Assembly: GCF_019448255.1 (NCBI RefSeq)
Contig: NZ_CP080410.1
Span: 124,001 to 188,000 of the forward strand
Reading direction: 5' to 3'
Length of the DNA stretch: 64,000 nucleotides
Source of the DNA: Qipengyuania flava
GTDB lineage: Bacteria > Pseudomonadota > Alphaproteobacteria > Sphingomonadales > Sphingomonadaceae
Each line of letters opens with the position of its first letter. Within the stretch, counting starts at the first letter, position 1. The notes beneath the pieces are model-generated. The model was given only the letters and a program-made list of their open reading frames with translations, ran no database searches and was not told where the DNA came from. Shown piece by piece: positions 52,292-61,026 of the stretch. The position numbers were made by a program, and so were the translations under genes.

Positions 52292-52951
52292 ATGATCCGC
52301 AAGTTTACTGGTTTCACCGCGGTTGCCGCGGCGATTGCCCTTACCACGATTGCCGGCGCAGAAAGCTCCGGTGCCAACGCCCAGGTTGCGGCGCAAGCAA
52401 CCGAAACCCCTGCCCCCGACGCGCAGCTCACCCAGGAAGTGGTGCCTGTCTTCGTCGAAAACGAAGTGGTGCAGGCGCTTCCCGAAGAAGCGGAAGCCGA
52501 AACCGAAATTTCCGACAGCGACGCGCCCAAGGCCCAGAGCCTGCGCGAACTGGTCAATTCCATGCCCGCAGCCGGCCAGCTCTCGGACGAGCTGCACTGC
52601 CTCGCGGGTGCCGTCTACTTCGAATCGCGCGGCGAACCGCTCGACGGCCAGCTCGCTGTCGCCGAAGTGGTCATCAATCGTTCGGAAGACCGCCGCTGGC
52701 CGGGCAGCTACTGCGGCGTTGTTTACCAGCGCGCCCAGTTCTCCTTCGTGAAGAACGGCCGCATGCCGCGCATCAAGACCGGTTCGGCTGCCTGGAAGCG
52801 TGCGCAGGCGATTGCCCGCATTGCACACCGAGGCCTGTGGGACAGCGCGGCGAGCGAGGCCGTTTACTTCCACGCCAATTACGTGCGCCCGAGCTGGAGC
52901 CGTCGCAAGACCGCCGTGGCGACCATCGACACGCACGTTTTCTACCGCTGA
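52292..52951 (+). CDS. Secreted SleB-like cell wall hydrolase
   Basis: A 219-residue exported protein. A signal peptide occupies residues 1-30, and an acidic linker rich in Glu and Ala runs to about 95. The SleB/CwlJ hydrolase domain follows (LHCLAGAVYFESRGEPLDGQ, with the active-site Glu at YFESRGE, then VVINRS and FSFVKNGR). It is expected to cut peptidoglycan in the periplasm. It ends 20 bases before a strong terminator. It is monocistronic. Confidence 0.85.
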   Translation: MIRKFTGFTAVAAAIALTTIAGAESSGANAQVAAQATETPAPDAQLTQEVVPVFVENEVVQALPEEAEAETEISDSDAPKAQSLRELVNSMPAAGQLSDELHCLAGAVYFESRGEPLDGQLAVAEVVINRSEDRRWPGSYCGVVYQRAQFSFVKNGRMPRIKTGSAAWKRAQAIARIAHRGLWDSAASEAVYFHANYVRPSWSRRKTAVATIDTHVFYR

Positions 52952-52970
52952 GGTAGGAAAGACCGAATTC

Positions 52971-53003
52971 CAAAGGGCCGTCCCGCAAGGGGCGGCCCTT
53001 TTC
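52971..53003 (+). terminator. Rho-independent terminator of the cell wall hydrolase gene
   Basis: AAGGGCCGTCCC (52973-52984) pairs with GGGGCGGCCCTT (52989-53000) over 12 bp with loop GCAA, followed by TT. The core matches the hairpin at 714-747 on the minus strand. Confidence 0.85.
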
Positions 53004-53014
53004 GCATGCGGGCC

Positions 53015-53803
53015 CTAAGCGTCCCGCAGTTCGACCCAGACCGGCGTGTGATCGCTGGCCTTCTCGCGCCCGCGATACTCCTTGTCGACGCCCGCCGCGG
53101 TCATTCGGTCCGCCAGCTCGGGCGACAGCAGCAGGTGGTCGATGCGAAAACCATGGTCACGCTGCCAGGCGCCGGCCTGGTAGTCCCAATAGGTCCACAC
53201 GCCGCCACGCGGGTTCAGCGTGTGCAAGGCGTCGGTCCAACCATCGGCGAGGTAGCGGGCATAAGCATCGCGCGATTCGGGCTGCATCAGAGCGTCCGAG
53301 GCCATGGCGTGCACCGACCAGACGTCCTTGTCTTCCGGGATCACGTTGAAATCCCCCAGCACCACGGCCGGGACTTCCTCGGCCCAGATCGCGCGCATGC
53401 GTTCGCGCAGCTTTTCCATCCAGGCGAGCTTGTAATCGAACTTCGGCCCGGGGTGTGGGTTGCCATTGGGCAGGTAGAGGTTGCAGATCCGCACGCCGTT
53501 GACCTCGGCTTCAAGGTAGCGCGCCTGTTCACCCTCGCCCTCCTTCGGCCCATCGACACCCAGCCCGCGCTGGATTTCCTTCGGCTCCACACCGTCTGCG
53601 AGGATGGCAACGCCGTTGAAGCTTTTCTGGCCGTGCCAGATGGCCTTGTAGCCGATCGCTTCGAACTCATCGGCCGGGAAGCCTTCGTCCATCGTCTTGA
53701 TTTCCTGCAGGCATGCGACGGTGGGCCGGGTTTCCTCGAGCCATTCCTTCAGGCGCGGGAGACGCGCCTTGATTCCGTTGATGTTATAGGTGGCGATACG
53801 CAT
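53015..53803 (-). CDS. xth: Exodeoxyribonuclease III
   Basis: A 262-residue EEP-family AP endonuclease/3'-5' exonuclease. Metal and catalytic residues appear in YNINGIKARL (Asn near residue 7), CLQEIK (Glu34), NPHPGPKFDYK, LGDFNVIPEDKDV (Asp/Asn near 151) and the terminal ASDHTPVWVEL (Asp-His). It repairs abasic and damaged 3' ends. The gene is minus-strand and ends near the hydrolase terminator. Confidence 0.94.
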   Translation of the reverse strand: MRIATYNINGIKARLPRLKEWLEETRPTVACLQEIKTMDEGFPADEFEAIGYKAIWHGQKSFNGVAILADGVEPKEIQRGLGVDGPKEGEGEQARYLEAEVNGVRICNLYLPNGNPHPGPKFDYKLAWMEKLRERMRAIWAEEVPAVVLGDFNVIPEDKDVWSVHAMASDALMQPESRDAYARYLADGWTDALHTLNPRGGVWTYWDYQAGAWQRDHGFRIDHLLLSPELADRMTAAGVDKEYRGREKASDHTPVWVELRDA

Positions 53804-53841
53804 GGGGCACCTGATGCCCGAAACGCACCGGCGGGTCTAAC

Positions 53842-54171
53842 CTAAATCCCGAAGCTCGAACCGCAGCCGCAACCGGCCGCTGCCTGCGGGTTTTCGACGC
53901 GGAAGGCCGCCCCTCCGAGCGATTCGACGAAATCGACCGTGCTGCCGGCGACGAGATCGAGGCTTACCGAATCCACCACGAGCTTCACTCCCGCGTTCTC
54001 GCTCACGCTGTCATCGCCTTCGGGCGCGTCGGCGAGGCCGAACTTGTACTGGAAGCCCGAACAGCCGCCACCCTCGACAGAGAGGCGCAGGATGGCAGGT
54101 TTCGCCTGCTTTTCGGCAATCGCGGCAATCCGCTGGGCTGCTGCGTCGGTCAGGGTGGGGGCGGTGGTCAT
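53842..54171 (-). CDS. erpA: Iron-sulfur cluster insertion protein, ErpA/IscA type
   Basis: A 109-residue A-type carrier. The three conserved cysteines stand in EGGGCSGFQYKF (near residue 37) and at the end in AAGCGCGSSFGI, CxC spacing. It transfers [Fe-S] clusters to apo-proteins. The choice between ErpA, IscA and SufA cannot be certain from sequence alone, as paralogues are similar. It is 38 bases upstream of xth on the same strand, so they may be co-transcribed. Confidence 0.85.
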   Translation of the reverse strand: MTTAPTLTDAAAQRIAAIAEKQAKPAILRLSVEGGGCSGFQYKFGLADAPEGDDSVSENAGVKLVVDSVSLDLVAGSTVDFVESLGGAAFRVENPQAAAGCGCGSSFGI

Positions 54172-54202
54172 GAGGCCGATGTAGGTAAGCCGGGCGCGTG
54201 TC

Positions 54203-54634
54203 TCAAGCCGTCTGGATATACTCGCGCATCGCTTCGGCCTCGTGTTCGATCTCGTCGAGCCGCGCCTTCACCAGGTCTCCGATCGAAATGAACCCGCACA
54301 TGGCGGTGCCGTCGACCACGGGAAGGTGGCGGATGCGGCGCTTGGTCATCAGCGCAAGCGCGTCGAGCACGGTCGTCGTGCGCTCGACCGTAATGGCGGG
54401 GGAGGTCATCACCTCGCCCAGAGGCCGGGTCAGGCAGGCGTCGCCTTCGTCGGCGAGGCGGTAGATCACGTCGCGTTCGGAAAAAATGCCGGCGACCGTG
54501 CCTCCATCAACCACGGGAAGCGCGCCGATACGCTTCGATGCCAGCAGGCGGATGGCCTCATGAACCGGAGTGGTCGTGGAACAAGAGACAATCTCCGAAC
54601 TCGCTCGCCCTTCGATCAAACGGCCGATTTCCAT
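54203..54634 (-). CDS. Tandem CBS domain protein
   Basis: A 143-residue protein consisting of two CBS motifs: STTTPVHEAIRLLASKRIGALPVVD (residues 19-43) and ERTTTVLDALALMTKRRIRHLPVVD (residues 83-107). Both hold the typical hydrophobic-strand/GxxPV-type end. It should bind an adenine nucleotide and act as a sensor. No effector domain is fused. A role as a stand-alone regulator, as in similar alphaproteobacterial genes, is inferred. Confidence 0.85.
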   Translation of the reverse strand: MEIGRLIEGRASSEIVSCSTTTPVHEAIRLLASKRIGALPVVDGGTVAGIFSERDVIYRLADEGDACLTRPLGEVMTSPAITVERTTTVLDALALMTKRRIRHLPVVDGTAMCGFISIGDLVKARLDEIEHEAEAMREYIQTA

Positions 54635-54749
54635 GCGCGGTATCCTCCTGTTTTTCGTGCGTAGAATGCCACCATCCGTGCGAAAAAGCGAATCGCTGTG
54701 GCCATTCGAACGTTGAATCTACAGGCCGGCCACGCCATGTGCCGAGCCG

Positions 54750-55040
54750 ATGGTGCAGAAATCCCCTCTCGACGATCCCGAACAGGCGGCGTTTGCCTGG
54801 GCGCGGTACCGCCGGATCATGCGGTTCATGTTCCTGCTGACCGTCGGGATCGTGATCATCGCCCTCGCGCTGCTCTACAAGTTCGGCGAGAACGAGGTCT
54901 CGATCCATTTCTACATCGCCTCGGCGCTGGGGATCGGCTTCACCATGCTGCTGACAAGCGCGCTGATGGGCCTTGTCTTCCTGTCGTCCGGCACGGGCCA
55001 CGACGAATCGATCGAAGACCCGCTGCGCGACGACGATTAG
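54750..55040 (+). CDS. Small two-helix membrane protein of unknown function
   Basis: A 96-residue protein. Two transmembrane helices near residues 24-44 ([20 protein letters not shown]) and 55-80 ([25 protein letters not shown]), with a basic N-terminal side RYRRIMR and an acidic C-terminal tail [13 protein letters not shown] recognise a conserved small inner membrane protein of Sphingomonadales but no name. Its stop overlaps the convergent ferredoxin gene by four bases. Confidence 0.72.
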   Translation: MVQKSPLDDPEQAAFAWARYRRIMRFMFLLTVGIVIIALALLYKFGENEVSIHFYIASALGIGFTMLLTSALMGLVFLSSGTGHDESIEDPLRDDD

Positions 55041-55411
55041 TCGGTCGGGTTAAGGCGGTATTCCTCGACCGGCACGCCACCTATCAGGTGGCGCTGGATG
55101 ATCGCCTCGAGCACTTCGGGGTGACAGGAATGGTACCAGACATTGTCGGGCCAAACGACGGCAATCGGCCCCGCTTCGCAGATCTGCAGGCAATCCGCCT
55201 TGGTCCGCTGGACGGTGCCTTCGCGCCCGACCAGCCCGAGCTCCTTCATCCGGCGCTTCAGGTAATTCCAGGCTTTCTTGCCTTCCTCGCGCCCACAGCA
55301 TTTCTGCTTTTCCGACACCGCGCACAGGAAGATCTGGCGCTGCGCCGAAGCGCCGCCGGTCTTGGCCAGCGCTTCGCTGGCCTTGCGCAGAGATTTGGGT
55401 TTTGAAGACAA
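55037..55411 (-). CDS. Thioredoxin-like [2Fe-2S] ferredoxin domain protein
   Basis: About 124 residues. The domain has the ligand pattern [16 protein letters not shown] (near residues 24-39) and, later, [22 protein letters not shown], matching the thioredoxin-like [2Fe-2S] ferredoxin (NuoE-like) fold. The start is not an ATG: TTG 55411 gives [17 protein letters not shown], as in homologues, whereas an upstream frame would enter popZ. There is no clear binding site before TTG, so translation may depend on popZ ending 17 bases upstream. The redox partner is unknown. Confidence 0.78.
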   Translation of the reverse strand: MSSKPKSLRKASEALAKTGGASAQRQIFLCAVSEKQKCCGREEGKKAWNYLKRRMKELGLVGREGTVQRTKADCLQICEAGPIAVVWPDNVWYHSCHPEVLEAIIQRHLIGGVPVEEYRLNPTD

Positions 55412-55428
55412 AGGTGCGGCGGGTCGAT

Positions 55429-55908
55429 TTAGCTGCGCTTGCCCGCGATACGGGCGATTTCCGCCTTCACCAGTTCCTCGACCATGCCGGGGAGGTTGTC
55501 GTCCAGCCATTGGGCGAGCATAGGGCGCAGCATTTCGCGCACCAGCCCTTCGAGCGAGGTTTCGCCCGAACGCACGATCTGCGGCTGCTTTCCGGGTTGC
55601 GCCAGCATCGAGAGGGCGGCGAAGTTCTGGCGCATCGCTTCGCGCGTGTCGCCGCGCGTAAGGGCGTCCGCCTCGTCCTCCTCGGACGTTGTCTCGTCGA
55701 GCAGCTCGTCTTCGAGAGCGATCTCTTCGGCGAGTTCGAGCACTTCGTCGGCTTCCTCGGCGTCGGCCGGTTCCACCGGATCACTCACCGCAGGCGCCGC
55801 AGGCTTGCGACGGCGATCGAGCACCGCGCTGTCGCGGTTGTCGCGCGCGATCACTTTCTTGATCGAGTCGAGGATTTCTTCGACCGAGGGTTCGCCCGGT
55901 TGCTGCAT
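55429..55908 (-). CDS. popZ: Polar organising protein PopZ (DUF2497)
   Basis: A 159-residue protein. The N-terminal helix [18 protein letters not shown] is the ParB/client-binding element. An acidic, proline-containing spacer (residues 40-85, many Asp/Glu) follows, then the C-terminal oligomerisation helices [20 protein letters not shown] and [17 protein letters not shown]. PopZ forms the polar matrix that anchors ParB-parS. It is short in the spacer compared with Caulobacter PopZ. With parABS it completes the polar anchoring set in this window. Confidence 0.9.
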   Translation of the reverse strand: MQQPGEPSVEEILDSIKKVIARDNRDSAVLDRRRKPAAPAVSDPVEPADAEEADEVLELAEEIALEDELLDETTSEEDEADALTRGDTREAMRQNFAALSMLAQPGKQPQIVRSGETSLEGLVREMLRPMLAQWLDDNLPGMVEELVKAEIARIAGKRS

Positions 55909-55963
55909 CGTCTCTCAAGCCCCTGTTTTCCGAATCGGCCCGTCCCGATTCGGCACAATCGGC

Positions 55964-57445
55964 TCAATAGCCTGAATCGGTTCCGGTTTCACCCTCGGTT
56001 GAAACGCTTGCATCAGGCGCCGGGATGTCGGCCGTGCTGGTCGAGATGGCCATCGGCTCCGGATCGCGGTCCCAGTCCCACACGCGGCCGCGCACGCGGC
56101 GGTAGTTGTCGGCCGGGTCGTAGAGCAGTCCTTCGCCGATAAAGCCAAGGTCGCGCGCTTCGGCGCGGCCCATGGCGGCAAGCAGGGTGAAGCCTGCGAC
56201 ATAGGCGTTGCGCTGCGCGGTCACGAGCTGCACGCGGGCGCTCAGCAGTTCCTGCTCGGCGTTCAGCACATCGAGGATCGAGCGGCTGCCGATCGAGTTT
56301 TCCGCGCGCACGCCTTCAAGGCTGAGCTCGGCCGCTTCGACAGCGATGCGGCTGCTTTCGATGACCGAGAGCGAGGCCTGCCAGCTCGAATAGGACGCGC
56401 GGACCTGCGCGATCACCTCGCGCTCGGTCGCGATGATCTGCTCGAGCGCCGCGGTTTCGCGGGCCATTGCCTGGCGCTGGCGGGCAGCGGGAAGGCCGCC
56501 CTGGAAGATCGGGATGCGCACCTGGACGCCGGCGTTGGCCGTGGTTTCTTCCTGCGCGATCCCGCCGGCACCCCCGGCGAGCGTGTTGAAATAGTCGGTG
56601 TAGGTCACGTTGCCGAACAGCGAGACCGTCGGCAGGCGGCCCGATCCGGCCACTTCGCTGTCAAAGCCCGCAGCATCGGCGCGTTCCTTGTCGGCGATCA
56701 GGTCGGGGTTGTTGGCAAGGGCCACATCGACTGCGGTCTCGACGCTGTCCGGCATGTTGGGCAGCATTGGCGGCGGCTGGAGGTTGTCCGGCGCATCGCC
56801 GACCAGGCGGATGTAGGTTTCGCGCGCGTTGATCAGGCCGGCCTGCGCGTTCTGCAGGTCGCCGCGGGCAACCGCGAGGCGCGACTGCGACTGCGCGACA
56901 TCGGTGCGGGTAAGGTCGCCGATCTCGAAGCGGTCGCTGGTCGCCTCGACATTGACGGTGAGCACGTCGACCTGGTTCGCCGAGAGCGAGACCAGCGCCT
57001 GGGTGCGCAGCACATCCATATAGGCCGCGACGACCTGGCTGAAGACTGCGCTTTCGATCGCGCGAAGGTCTGCCTGGCCCGCGCTGACGCGTTCCTTGGC
57101 GGCCTTGACCGAATTGCGGATCGCGCCGCCGTTGTAGACCGGAACGGTCAGCGAGGGGCCGACCTGGAAGACGCGGTCGGGCGCGGTGAAGCTGTTGGGC
57201 GAGTTCTTGATGAACTCGGTATAGGTGCCGGTTGCCGAGATGTTGGCCGTGCCGGGCGCAGCCTGGATCGGCACGTTCTCGTCCACCCCGCGCTGCTGCG
57301 CGCGGGCGCCGAGCAGCGTCGGGTTGTTCTGGTAAGCCTTGGTCAGCGCTTCCTGCAGAGTGTCTGCGTGGGCGGGCGCTGCCAGCGTCATTGCGCCGGC
57401 GCTAACACCCAGGACCAAAGATCGTGCAAACCCTCCGCGACGCAT
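55964..57445 (-). CDS. TolC family outer membrane efflux/secretion protein
   Basis: A 493-residue protein with signal peptide to about residue 27 (SAGAMTLAAPAHA). The two TolC-type repeats have the hallmarks TLQEALTKAYQNNPTLLGARAQ and VDVALANNPDLIADKERADAA at their starts. It would form a trimeric periplasm-spanning channel working with an inner membrane transporter that is not in this window. The start ATG 57445 directly abuts the pcm stop, giving a pcm-tolC-popZ run known in alphaproteobacteria. Confidence 0.93.
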   Translation of the reverse strand: MRRGGFARSLVLGVSAGAMTLAAPAHADTLQEALTKAYQNNPTLLGARAQQRGVDENVPIQAAPGTANISATGTYTEFIKNSPNSFTAPDRVFQVGPSLTVPVYNGGAIRNSVKAAKERVSAGQADLRAIESAVFSQVVAAYMDVLRTQALVSLSANQVDVLTVNVEATSDRFEIGDLTRTDVAQSQSRLAVARGDLQNAQAGLINARETYIRLVGDAPDNLQPPPMLPNMPDSVETAVDVALANNPDLIADKERADAAGFDSEVAGSGRLPTVSLFGNVTYTDYFNTLAGGAGGIAQEETTANAGVQVRIPIFQGGLPAARQRQAMARETAALEQIIATEREVIAQVRASYSSWQASLSVIESSRIAVEAAELSLEGVRAENSIGSRSILDVLNAEQELLSARVQLVTAQRNAYVAGFTLLAAMGRAEARDLGFIGEGLLYDPADNYRRVRGRVWDWDRDPEPMAISTSTADIPAPDASVSTEGETGTDSGY

Positions 57446-58042
57446 TCAGAAACTCCAGCTTTGCGGCCGATCGAAGGCGCCGAGCCGCGGGATTCCCATT
57501 TCGGCAAGCGGCAGGAGCGCCAGAGCCTTGCCCGATTTGCGGCCGGTGGCGAGGCGGGTAACGCCGCGCTCGACCATGCCGGTCACAATTCGCCCGCCTT
57601 CCGCGACCAGCTTGGCCAGCGGGGCAGGGACGTGTTCGATGGCGCCGTCCACCAGGACGAGCGTGTATTCGCCGCGCTTGCCGCCCGATGCGGCCTTTTC
57701 CGGGGCGATGGTGTCGATCTTCTCGACCAGCGGGCCGACCAGCGCGGGCAGATAGCCGCTGCCGGCATCGACCACGAGCACGCGGTCGGTCAGAGTCGGG
57801 CGCGCTTCGGCGAGCATGGCGCCGTGAAAGAGCGGGGCAGGCAGGAAGCCGCCGTCCTCGAGCCGGATCGCGCGGTCCATATAGGCAGTCGCCTTGGCGG
57901 TTTCGGGCACGAAGTCCTCGCGCGGCACGACGCCCATGCGTTCCAGGACGAAGGCGTCGTTGACGCCGCTGGTGCGCAGCTGGCTGTCGAGCATCGCCTT
58001 GCGGGCGGCGGCATAGTCGAGGCGAGTGGTGGTCATGGTCAT
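57446..58042 (-). CDS. Protein-L-isoaspartate O-methyltransferase family protein
   Basis: A 198-residue SAM-dependent enzyme. AAARKAMLDSQLRTSGVND starts the family, and the SAM loop VLVVDAGSGYLPALVGPL is near 81-98, where the usual GTGSGY reads DAGSGY. It is shorter than E. coli Pcm, and its catalytic Ser/Asp region is less clear, so activity as a repair methyltransferase is likely but not certain. The start is ATG 58042 or 58036. A promoter TTGCAT-N16-TAATAC overlaps the TGT-N12-ACA motif upstream. Confidence 0.82.
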   Translation of the reverse strand: MTMTTTRLDYAAARKAMLDSQLRTSGVNDAFVLERMGVVPREDFVPETAKATAYMDRAIRLEDGGFLPAPLFHGAMLAEARPTLTDRVLVVDAGSGYLPALVGPLVEKIDTIAPEKAASGGKRGEYTLVLVDGAIEHVPAPLAKLVAEGGRIVTGMVERGVTRLATGRKSGKALALLPLAEMGIPRLGAFDRPQSWSF

Positions 58043-58058
58043 GGGTCGTTCCGCGAGC

Positions 58059-58076
58059 TGTATTACATCAATAACA
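58059..58076. promoter_or_regulatory. TGT-N12-ACA motif between pcm and fumarase genes
   Basis: TGTATTACATCAATAACA is 15 of 18 identical to the motif at 22887-22904 before a head-GIN gene. On the minus strand it carries the TAATAC -10 box of a promoter (TTGCAT at 58086-58091 as -35, 16-base spacer) for pcm. A regulator binding both sites is possible. Confidence 0.4.
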
Positions 58077-58194
58077 CGCTTATGCAAGCTCCGGTTGCCT
58101 TAGGCGCAAGGCTCCTTGCGGCCAAGCGCTTTGACCGATGGCCGCAAACGCGCCTATCGGGGAGCGCAAATCTGCAACATGGGAATTTGCGGCG

Positions 58195-59721
58195 ATGAGC
58201 GACATGACCGTCATTACGGAAGACGACCTGATCGAGAGCGTTGCCGACGCGCTCCAGTACATTTCTTACTACCACCCGATGGACTACATTCGCGCGCTCG
58301 GCGACGCCTACGAAGCCGAGAAAGGCCCGGCGGCGAAGGACGCGATCGCCCAGATCCTCACCAACAGCCGCATGTGCGCCGAAGGCCACCGGCCGATCTG
58401 CCAGGACACGGGCATCGTCAACGTCTTCGTCAAATGGGGCATGAACTGCCGCCTCGACAGCGAGCGGTCCCTGCAGGACGTCGTCGATGAAGGTGTTCGC
58501 CGCGCCTACAACCATCCTGACAACAAGCTCCGCGCCTCGATTCTGGCCGATCCCGCTTTCACCCGCCGCAACACGCGCGACAATACGCCATCCGTACTAT
58601 CGGTAGAGATGGTGCCGGGCAGCACGGTCAGCGTGGATGTCGCCGCCAAGGGTGGCGGCAGCGAGAACAAGTCCAAGTTCAAGATGATGAACCCGTCGGA
58701 CAATATCGTTGAATGGGTGCTGGAACAGATCCCCTCGATGGGTGCGGGCTGGTGCCCGCCGGGCATGCTCGGCATCGGTATCGGCGGGACGGCCGAACAC
58801 TGCATGAAGCTTGCCAAGCTTTCGCTGATGGACCCGATCGACATGGGCCAGCTGAAAGAGCGCGGCGCCCAGAACGATATCGAACAGCTGCGCATCGACA
58901 TTTTCGACGCGGTGAACGCGATGGGCGTGGGCGCGCAGGGCCTGGGCGGCCTCTCGACCGTGCTCGACGTGAAGATTCTCGATGCGCCCTGCCACGCAGC
59001 GGGCAAGCCGGTGGCGATGATTCCCAATTGCGCCGCCACGCGCCACGCGCATTTCACGCTCGACGGGTCGGGCCCCGCCTATCTCGACCCGCCGAACCTC
59101 GACGAATACCCGCAGGTCACCTGGAAGCCCGATGCGGCGGCCAAGCGCGTCAATCTCGACGAGATGACCGCCGAGGAAGTGGCCAGCTGGAAGCACGGCG
59201 ACCGCCTGCTGCTCTCGGGCAAGATGCTCACCGGGCGCGATGCGGCGCACAAGCGCATCAAGGACATGCTCGAAGCGGGCGAGGAGCTGCCAGTCGATTT
59301 CAAGGGCCGCGTCATCTACTACGTCGGCCCGGTCGACCCGGTGATGGGCGAAGTCGTCGGCCCGGCTGGTCCGACCACCGCCACCCGTATGGACAAGTTC
59401 ACCGAGATGATGCTCGACCTTGGCCTTCTCGCCATGATCGGCAAGGCCGAGCGCGGGCACAATGCGGTCGAGGTGATCAGCAAGTTCAAGGTCGCCTACC
59501 TCATGGCCACGGGCGGCGCGGCCTACCTGGTCAGCCGCGCGATCAAGGGCGCCAGGGTCGTCGCTTTCGAGGATCTCGGCATGGAAGCGATCTACGAATT
59601 CGAGGTGCAGGACATGCCCGTGACCGTCGCGGTCGATGCTGCGGGCAACAACGTCCACACACTTGCGCCGGCCGAATGGCGCCGCCGGATCGCCGAAGGG
59701 GACCTGGAACCCGCCGAATAG
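58195..59721 (+). CDS. Class I fumarate hydratase
   Basis: A 508-residue oxygen-sensitive [4Fe-4S] hydro-lyase with both alpha and beta domains in one chain. Cluster cysteine candidates are in HRPICQDTG (near residue 66), MIPNCAATRHAHF and GWCPPGMLGIG. The beta domain holds DFKGRVIYYVGPVDPVMGEVVGPAGPTTATRMD. It interconverts fumarate and malate in the TCA cycle. The start ATG 58195 yields MSDMTVITEDDLI as in homologues. It is divergent from pcm. Confidence 0.95.
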   Translation: MSDMTVITEDDLIESVADALQYISYYHPMDYIRALGDAYEAEKGPAAKDAIAQILTNSRMCAEGHRPICQDTGIVNVFVKWGMNCRLDSERSLQDVVDEGVRRAYNHPDNKLRASILADPAFTRRNTRDNTPSVLSVEMVPGSTVSVDVAAKGGGSENKSKFKMMNPSDNIVEWVLEQIPSMGAGWCPPGMLGIGIGGTAEHCMKLAKLSLMDPIDMGQLKERGAQNDIEQLRIDIFDAVNAMGVGAQGLGGLSTVLDVKILDAPCHAAGKPVAMIPNCAATRHAHFTLDGSGPAYLDPPNLDEYPQVTWKPDAAAKRVNLDEMTAEEVASWKHGDRLLLSGKMLTGRDAAHKRIKDMLEAGEELPVDFKGRVIYYVGPVDPVMGEVVGPAGPTTATRMDKFTEMMLDLGLLAMIGKAERGHNAVEVISKFKVAYLMATGGAAYLVSRAIKGARVVAFEDLGMEAIYEFEVQDMPVTVAVDAAGNNVHTLAPAEWRRRIAEGDLEPAE

Positions 59722-59820
59722 CGGGACTCTCGACCAACTGCACAGCCTGTTCGACCGCGGCGCTGGCGTTTGCGGACGCGAATGGGCACATCGCAGAACG
59801 TGTCAATCGATGAACGCCAG

Positions 59821-61026
59821 ATGAATCCCGCCAACGAGCGGCTGCCGGGCAAGGTCGTCTTTGCCTCGATGGTCGGCGTGTGGCTGTGCTACTTCCTCCT
59901 GATCACCCTGCGCGGGGCGGTCCTGGGTCTTGAGTACCAGGACGAGCTGATGTGGCGCCGCGCGCTGGTCTGCGTGTTCGGCGTGGGTGTGACCGGCCTC
60001 TTGTGGATGCTTCTGCGCGTGGTCGAGAACCGCGCGATGGGCATCAAGATTGCCGTCGCGCTGATCGCCGCCATGCCCGCCGCCATCCTTGTGGCGCAGT
60101 TCAACCGCTGGGTCTTCGAACCGATCGAAGCCAAGGTCGAGCAGCAGATGGGCAAGGAGCGCGGCATCTCGCTGCGCCGCGACGATTCGGGCAACCTCCT
60201 GATCGACCTGCCGCGCAAGCAGCTGGACGAAGAGGTGGAAGAGGCGGAAGATGTCATTCCCGAAAGCGTCATCATCGCGCCGGCTCCGACCTCGCTCGAC
60301 CAGTGGCGCATGACCTTCGACCTGGCGATCGGGCGGTACTTCCTGCTCCTCGCCTGGGCCGCGCTGTTCCTCGCCTTGCTGGCAGGCGCCCAGGCGCGCG
60401 CCGCAGAGCGCCGCGGTGAGCGCTTCCGCACCGCCGCCAAGGCCGCCGAGCTGCGATCCCTGCGCTACCAGGTGAACCCGCATTTCCTGTTCAACACGCT
60501 CAATTCGCTCTCCGCGCTGGTCATGACCGGCAAGGCCGAACGTGCCGAGCAGATGATCCAGACCATTTCGCGCTTCTATCGCCACAGCCTGGCCGACGAT
60601 CCCACGGGCGATGTCACGCTTGAGGACGAGATCGACCTGCAGGAGCATTATCTCGACATCGAATCGGTGCGCTTCCCCGAGCGCCTGAAGGTGAAGGTCG
60701 ACCTGCCGAGCGAGCTCGCCGGCTACAAGGTGCCCGGCATGATCCTGCAGCCGCTGGTCGAGAATTCGGTCAAATACGGCGTCTCTGCCTCGAGCAAGCC
60801 GGTCACGGTGACCATCGCGGCGCGTGAGGAATACGGGCGGCTCGTCCTGACCGTCAGCGACGACGGGCCGGGAAGCACCGAGGCCAAGCACGGCTTCGGC
60901 ATCGGCCTTGCCAATGTGCGCGACCGGCTGGAGGCGCGCTTCGGCAACGCGGCCACGATAGTTTCCGGACCGGCCCTGACAGGCTATGAAACCGAACTCA
61001 GGCTACCAATGGTGAAGCATGGCTGA
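59821..61026 (+). CDS. LytS-type sensor histidine kinase
   Basis: About 401 residues. Four membrane helices lie within residues 10-185, with a long charged periplasmic or cytoplasmic loop in between (EVEEAEDVIPESVI). The His_kinase domain follows with QVNPHFLFNTLNSLSALV (the phospho-accepting His) near 219 and a HATPase with LVENSVKYGV and GFGIGLANVRDRL. It signals to the response regulator encoded next, with an 8-base overlap. The start is uncertain: ATG 59821 or ATG 59782; TTG at 59770 is less likely. The signal sensed is unknown. Confidence 0.9.
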   Translation: MNPANERLPGKVVFASMVGVWLCYFLLITLRGAVLGLEYQDELMWRRALVCVFGVGVTGLLWMLLRVVENRAMGIKIAVALIAAMPAAILVAQFNRWVFEPIEAKVEQQMGKERGISLRRDDSGNLLIDLPRKQLDEEVEEAEDVIPESVIIAPAPTSLDQWRMTFDLAIGRYFLLLAWAALFLALLAGAQARAAERRGERFRTAAKAAELRSLRYQVNPHFLFNTLNSLSALVMTGKAERAEQMIQTISRFYRHSLADDPTGDVTLEDEIDLQEHYLDIESVRFPERLKVKVDLPSELAGYKVPGMILQPLVENSVKYGVSASSKPVTVTIAAREEYGRLVLTVSDDGPGSTEAKHGFGIGLANVRDRLEARFGNAATIVSGPALTGYETELRLPMVKHG

